Notes under the pieces: model-generated
The model's database searches: none
What the model was told of the DNA's origin: nothing
What the model saw: only the letters and a program-made list of their open reading frames with translations
NCBI GenBank assembly: GCA_037974965.1
Contig: JBBPFI010000002.1
Span: forward strand, 1,488,001-1,552,000
Direction: 5' to 3'
Length of the DNA stretch: 64,000 nt
From: Dacryopinax spathularia
Lineage: Eukaryota; Basidiomycota; Dacrymycetes; Dacrymycetales; Dacrymycetaceae
Made by a program: the position numbers and the translations under genes
Shown here: in pieces, positions 58,632 to 64,000 of the stretch
Layout: the number at the start of each line of letters is the position of its first letter
How positions within the stretch are numbered: position 1 is the stretch's first letter

Positions 58632-59712
58632 ATGGAGGACTATGAGGAACAACGAAAGAGGAATATTGAGCGGAATAAGGCGCTCCTTGCTTCGCTAGGA
58701 CTGGATGGACGTGTCTCCTTCCCCACAGTGCCTAAAGTAAGCACTCAATCCTCCCCTGTCCCTTAGAAAGGCTGAGCAGAATCAGGTGAAGACGCAGGAC
58801 ACGAAGAAGGCTTCTCCTCGAACAACGAAGGCTGTCGCTGGTCCTTCCAAGCCCATAACCAGACCTCTACGTCGCTCAACCCGTCTCGCACAGCAGCCGC
58901 CTCGTGACTCCGCCCGCTCGACACCATCCCTCGCCCCTTCCCCTCCTCCGCCTCCAATACCCACCCTTCGCCGCCTTCCAGCCGGAGTCGTATCAGCGGA
59001 CGATGAAGAACGGACATATGACCCCGGCTCCAGAGCACCTCTGCCTACAAGGGCCGAAAATGGGACGATCATCTTCGATGACTGGCCTGTTTTCGAAGTG
59101 AACGTGACGCCGGAGGAGATGCTCCGGCAAGGCTCATTCGGAGGCACCGCATTCCGGCAAGCTCCCACAACCTCCGCTGCCCGTGCTTGGCTGATCGTTG
59201 CACAGATCGCACTACAGCACCATCCTCCGCCGCGTCCTCCCTTCATCAGACATCAACGATCTCCCCCAGGAATGGTGGACCGACCTAGACGAGCGTCTCT
59301 ACCAAAGCGAGGACTACGACCCCACCCTTAACGCGTACGGTGTCAAAGCTGGCCAGTCACTCGCCGAGTGGGAAAAGTCGGGCTGGGTCCATCCGCAGGA
59401 CCCGAGAGGGTGGTTTCAGTGGTATTGCCGGTTTTATCTGGGCAGGAGGACGGAGGATGATGCGAGGCAGATTAAGCGCTGTGTGTCTTAACCTTACCAT
59501 CCAAAAGCGGCCGAGCGCTGACAGGTTGAATAGGGATGGGCGTCGCTGGACCCAATGGAAGGTTTAGGAAGGCGTTGGTGAAGCGCTTGCTCAGGGCTGG
59601 AGGATGGGAAGAACCGACCGGGGGGACGGAAAGGGAGGGCAGGATATTGAGGCAGACGTTGTTACACTGGGGTTATCGATTGACCAAGGAGGACTATGAG
59701 AGCTACCTCTAA
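58632..59712 (+). CDS. Conserved-looking protein of unknown function with a GWFQWYCRFY core
   Basis: Four exons in phase (58632-58736, 58786-59156, 59206-59480, 59534-59712) give 309 residues. The second intron (59157-59205) begins GC rather than GT. The N-terminus is charged and likely disordered (EDYEEQRKRNIERNKALLAS, then a Pro/Arg/Ser stretch with PLRRSTRLAQQP). The structured C-terminal half is rich in aromatic residues: LPQEWWTDLDERLYQSEDYD, AYGVKAGQSLAEWEKSGWV, PRGWFQWYCRFYLGRRTEDD, RQIKRWMGVAGPNGRFRKAL, LLHWGYRLTKEDYESYL. I recall similar hypothetical proteins across fungi but know no function. Basic patches and the R-S-T-R-L motif would suit a nuclear or nucleic-acid role; that is inference. 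Confidence 0.8.
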
Positions 59713-60044
59713 TTTGTAATCATAGGAGGGCTATGGACGTCTGCGATGACAAGCTCTTTTGTGAATAGTCGTACTGAGCAGTGAACCGAAGGCAACATGA
59801 CATGGTCTTGCCAGTGCGGAGATAAGCGAGTTCGGCCGTTGCCGTGGATAGAAACCCGACACTCATTCGTTCCCACATCGATACCCCGGACGCGCGCCAC
59901 CGTATCCACGACCGGAATCCATGCCATTGTTGCGAACAAACACGGTCTGTAAGGCGTACCTTGAAGGCTGAGGCCGAAAAGCAGGTCCAAGTATATATGT
60001 GACGGAAGACTATCGCCTTGCACGGGTGATTGTTGCTCGTCGTG
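59713..60044. promoter_or_regulatory. Promoter of the first MFS gene
   Basis: A 332 bp gap. TATATAT at 59992-59998, about 50 bp before the start codon, is a good core promoter candidate. Confidence 0.45.
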
Positions 60045-62007
60045 ATGATACGCTTGTTCCGTCGTCGGGAAGAGGTGCGTGCTATTCTACGCGTCGAAGA
60101 TTCAGATGCTGACTGTTTTTACCTCTTGTCCAGGTTGTCCAGCAGGAGATTCCATTACAGCCTCGGACAACTCCTGAAGCTCGCGTCGAGGAGAGCGATA
60201 CCCCGTCTGATGGAGCTCGGGGTGTCCAGGATGCTGAGGGTACCCGGCACGAGCATGCGGTCGCCGGAGAGGGGCAGATGAGCAAGCTGGAGTTGCAGCT
60301 CACATTTATCGCGTATGTCCGTGGAGTTATCCTTCTCAATACGTGCTGATGAAAGGCAGCCTGTCGGTTACAGGCTTCCTAGCTGCACTCGATGGGACCA
60401 TAGTAGCCACAGCGATGCCCACCATCGCCTCTCAATTCGACTCCCTCTCCCAGCAACCGTGGATCGCCCTCTCCTACCTCCTAACCAGCACGGTGTTCCA
60501 GCCCTTCTTCGGCCGGGCGACCGATCTCTTCGGTTCCCGCAACATGCTCTTCCTCGCCATATTCATCTTCGAGCTTGGCTCCCTCCTGTGCGCTGTGGCG
60601 CAGAACTTTGTTTGGCTCTGCGCGGCGAGGGGGGTTGCGGGTATGGGAGGTGCCGGGATTTCTGTGGTGATGATGGTTATTGTTAGCCAGATCGTGCCCC
60701 TCCGAAAGAGGGGGAACTATATGGGGATCATGTATGCGCGGTATGCGATCGCGACTGTTGCTGGACCGGTACGTCTGCCTTCGAATCCGTGCCTGTCCCC
60801 GCGTCTGATAAAGGAGCAGATCCTGGGCGGCGTCTTCACCAACTGGAACTGGCGCTGGTGCTTCTGGATCAACCTCATCATCGCCGTCCCCGCACTAGCG
60901 ATCCTCATCGCCCTGGCCCGCAAGCTCCCCGCAGCACGAAAGACCAACGTGACCTTACGAGACATAGACTACATCGGCATCCTCCTCCTTTCCGTCAGCA
61001 GCGTCTCACTCTGCCTTGCGCTAAACTGGGGCGGGATCACCTATCCTTGGAATAGTCCGGTCATCATCGCGCTACTTGCTGTAGGAGGGGGGTTGGTGCC
61101 GGTGTTCATGTGCTGGGAGATTTGGGGACCGAGCTTCCCGATCGTGCCGATGGATATGTTCAAGTATGGGAATGTCCGCGCGAGTACGGGGAACTATTTC
61201 TTCACTTCTGTGTACGTCGTTCCGATCCGGACAGATAAGATTGGTTATTGACTTCGCGGAAAGGTCGAATTATGGGATGATCATATACCTCCCGACCTAT
61301 TATCAGCTTGTGCGAAGAGATGAGCAGCTGATCTCGGGACTCGAGCTCTTGCCCTAGTATGTTTCATTTCACCATTTTACATACTTGGCACTAACGTGCA
61401 TCGCTCAGCATGATCCCCATGCTCCTAGCTACAACCGCCGTAGGGATCCTCATCTCCAAAACCGGCCGCATCCGCACCTGGCTCTGGGCGGGCGGAGCCG
61501 TCAACCTCCTCGCCACCGGCCTTCTAATAATGCTGAACGGCACCCTCCCGCGCGGAGTCGAATACTTCTTCATCCTCCTGGCTGGCCTAGGAATGGGTTT
61601 CGTCTTTCAGTCTAATACCCTGAGCGCGCAGAGCTCGGTTGGGAAGGAGTTGCTGGCGAGTGTAACGACTATGACGATGTGGAGTAAGAGCTTGGGCGGG
61701 ATTGTGGGGATCGCTATGCAGGGGAGTATCTTGACCAACGTGTTCAAGAGAGGTATTCTGGCGAGCAGCGCAGCAGCTCCAGTGAGTCCTACTTATAACT
61801 TCTAACGACGACCACTCTAATCGAGGACTGCAGTATGTAAACCGCCTTCTGGCAGTAGACAACGTCTCTGCCTTGCCGGCGGATGTACGGAGCGTGGCTT
61901 CCAGCTCTTATGGGCTGGCGTTCCATACCATGATGATAGCCACGACAGCCTTCTGCGCACCTGGGTTCTTGTTCTCCTTGACGGCGAAGAAGCACAAGCT
62001 GGAATGA
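60045..62007 (+). CDS. MFS drug:H+ antiporter, DHA2-like (14 TMS), copy 1
   Basis: Plasma-membrane exporter of toxic compounds. Seven exons splice in phase (60045-60074, 60134-60312, 60360-60768, 60820-61211, 61264-61356, 61409-61781, 61834-62007) to 549 residues. The cytosolic N-terminus is hydrophilic (PLQPRTTPEARVEESDTPSD). TMS1 motif: LAALDGTIVATAMPTIASQF; loop 2-3 motif A: GRATDLFGSRNM; motif C-like: GVAGMGGAGISVVMMVIVSQ; then NWNWRWCFWINLIIAVPAL. Later segments include SNYGMIIYLPTYYQLVRRDE and GLGMGFVFQSNTLSAQSSV. The next gene is a tandem relative with matching intron positions. Drug or metabolite substrate unknown. Confidence 0.92.
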
Positions 62008-62535
62008 CGGACGCACTAGCGCTCTGGCATATTGTTGTTTTACTATGTAGAACCACGCGAAAAAGATTGTCTTCCATAGAGTTAGCGGAAATCGAGGTCG
62101 GTGTCTGCAACGTGAGACTTTCTTTCCAAGTCCACCGCAGGGTCACATATCATGGGAAAGCCTTGGCGGCCTAAATTTAGGTTCAGAAGCATTCCAGGCG
62201 ATTTCATTGTTCACTCAACCCGCTTAGTCATCAATGCTTGCATAAGAGAGACAGACGCCTTCCCGCCGTTCTGCGCATACGCGTACGTTCGGCATGTCCC
62301 TTCCCCGTCCATAAGGTCCTGTTCTCCGTTCCGCTGTTTCGATGACGACGCGAGACGGCGAAATGTCGAGCAATGCTAGAAAGAATACCTGTGGCTGGGA
62401 CTTGTGGATGGCTGGCTCACAAGACAGTCTCTTATAAGTGAAGAGGGCCTCCCCAGCAGCGGGACCCTTCGAAGAGATCTCTCTCTCTCCTCGATCTGCA
62501 TATCTTGCTTGGCATTCAAGACTGGCCTGGGCGAC
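62008..62535. other. Intergenic between the tandem MFS genes
   Basis: About 0.53 kb. No TATA box as clear as that of copy 1. A frame upstream of the second MFS start (from 62404) is open but is probably leader. Confidence 0.35.
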
Positions 62536-64000
62536 ATGGACGTCGAATTAAGGCGGTTGGAATCGCACAAGAGCACATCAGTAAGTTTGTAAAGGTATAA
62601 TACTGCGATGCTACTGCTGACGGTCCTGTAGCAGCAGGAGCTCGCCTCTCCTGAGCATGCCGGCTCTTCAAATCAAGCGACACACCAAAATGTTGAACAG
62701 GCACAGACGACCGCCGAGATCGAGGCTAGCCGGACGACTACCAAGACTGCGGTCGAAAATGCGGCAGATGGTCCACAGCAACAGCCTGATGCAGTTCCCG
62801 TGATGAACAAGGTTCAGCTCATATCGACCTTCGTCGCGTTCGTATGCCCTTCTAGAGATACCCGCGATGTACTAAGTCCAGGATCAGCTTGTCCGTCGTC
62901 GGATTCTTGACCAATCTGGACACATTCATCGTCGCCACAGCCATGCCTCAGATCGCCTCGGAGTTCGGCTCGCTTGACCAACAGGCGTGGATCGCGCTTT
63001 CCTACATGCTGACATTCACGGTCTTCCAGCCGATGGCGGGTCGCGCTACCGATCTGTTTGGCAGCAGAGCTGTCTTGTTCGCCTCTATCTTCGTCTTCGA
63101 GCTGGGAAGCCTACTCTGTGCATTAGCAAAGACCTTCATCTGGCTTTGCTGTGCCCGTGCTGTTGCTGGTTTGGGAGGCGCGGGAATTTTCGTGGTCGTC
63201 ATGGTTATCGCCTCTCAGATTGTGCCACTGAGGGACAGGGGCCGGTACATGGGTATTATGTATGCCAGGATCGCTTTCGCTACTGTCATTGGGCCTGTGA
63301 GTCTTGATCACTCGCGTTCAACTCCTGTGCTCACAGTCGCTCCAGCTTGTCGGCGGTCTCATCGTGGCTTGGGATTGGCGATGGTGCTTCTGGCTGAACC
63401 TTGTAGGTGTATTCTTTCACCACGTAGTGTTTTGCTAAGTTCGTGCAGGTTGTGGCCGCACCAACAGTACCACTACTCCTGCTGGTAATGAAGAAGCTAC
63501 CGGCCGCAACGAAGCCCGGATTCAGCTGGCGCGACCTCGACTACGGCGGCATGATCATCTGCGGCATCTCCGTCGTCTCTCTCTGCCTAGCCTTCAACTG
63601 GGGTGGAGTGGTATACGAATGGGATAGCAAAGTCGTCATCGCACTCCTTGTAGTCGGCTTCGCCCTCGTCCCGATCTTCGTGGTGTGGGAGATCAAGGTG
63701 CCAAGCTTCCCGCTCATTCCTATGAGCATGTTCCGCTTCAGGAACGTCACCACGACCTCCATCAACAACTTCTTCAGCGCGTCGGCATTGCAAGGCGTGG
63801 TTTTCTATCTCCCCTCCTACTATCAGATCGTCCGGCACGATAAGCAAGTGATATCGGGCTTGGAAGTCTTGCCATAGTAAGGTATAAATTGCTCGTGACG
63901 GACTTGTAGCTGAGGCAATACCCAGTATCGTCCCTTTGCTCATTACGAGCACGATCTCCGGAATCATCATCTCTCGTACCGGCTCGGTACATATGGTCCT
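62536..64000 (+). CDS. MFS drug:H+ antiporter, DHA2-like, copy 2 (cut by window end)
   Basis: Second exporter of the tandem pair, continuing past 64000. The first exon MDVELRRLESHKSTS joins a Gln/Ala/Thr-rich cytosolic segment. Then SVVGFLTNLDTFIVATAMPQ (TMS1), GRATDLFGSRAVL (motif A), VAGLGGAGIFVVVMVIASQI, WDWRWCFWLNL, FNWGGVVYEWDSKVVIALLV and VVFYLPSYYQIVRHDKQVIS, matching copy 1 segment by segment. Most introns fall at the same places, including the one between the ...IGP and LQLVGG parts. The TMS1 motif has Asn and Phe in LTNLDTFIV where copy 1 has Ala and Gly (LAALDGTIV), suggesting a different substrate range. Visible part is about the first 400 residues. Confidence 0.9.

Overview
The window is nuclear DNA from a filamentous basidiomycete, most likely an Agaricomycete mushroom or wood-decay fungus. 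The evidence is a GC-rich sequence, genes broken by many introns of about 45-70 bp with GT..AG ends, short intergenic gaps on both strands, Agaricomycete-style F-box proteins, and clear fungal orthologues (Tup1 corepressor, CSC1/RSN1 channel, OPT transporter, ATP-type PEP carboxykinase). No rRNA, tRNA, CRISPR array or recognisable transposon was found. Gene models were built by eye, joining reading frames at introns and checking phase where possible.

Layout. 0.2-2.3 kb (-): secreted type-B carboxylesterase. 2.8-6.8 kb (-): SF3B3/Rse1 splicing factor. 7.0-10.4 kb (-): Vps16, divergent from NMD3 (+, 10.8-12.6 kb). 12.7-14.0 kb (-): mitochondrial mL45/Mba1-like protein. 15.0-18.7 kb: a core histone cluster, with H2B (-) and H2A (+) sharing a 480 bp promoter, then a lone H3 (+). 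19.9-22.9 kb: two divergent F-box genes. 23.4-26.6 kb: a Tlg1/syntaxin-6 type Qc-SNARE (-) divergent from a short-chain dehydrogenase (+). 27.9-31.1 kb (+): CSC1/OSCA-type channel. 31.9-33.2 kb (+): a third F-box gene, paralogous to the first. 35.3-37.1 kb (+): PEP carboxykinase behind a 2.1 kb promoter. 37.9-41.1 kb (+): oligopeptide transporter. 41.9-42.5 kb (-): RNA polymerase I/III subunit AC19. 43.0-44.7 kb (-): enolase-superfamily sugar-acid dehydratase. 44.7-50.2 kb: gene-poor, with one convincing small gene, an HSP20-like protein at 46.7 kb. 50.2-54.5 kb (-): Tup1. 56.1-58.3 kb (+): TAP-type alpha/beta hydrolase. 58.6-59.7 kb (+): a conserved-looking orphan protein. 60.0-64.0 kb (+): two tandem DHA2-type MFS exporters, the second cut by the window edge.

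Most genes are conserved housekeeping functions (splicing, 60S export, vacuole fusion, transcription, chromatin, gluconeogenesis) mixed with an environment-facing set (esterase, OPT, MFS pair, hydrolase, sugar-acid dehydratase). There is no obvious biosynthetic cluster.

The signals most worth following are: a histone H3 whose tail carries four extra residues between K27 and the residue equivalent to K36; a helically phased GATCG array upstream of PEPCK, echoed in the Vps16/NMD3 promoter; a cluster of forkhead-like TGTTTAC sites around the histone genes; long mixed-charge RE/RD repeats inside Tup1; a His at the SNARE zero layer; and a GC-AG intron in the orphan gene.
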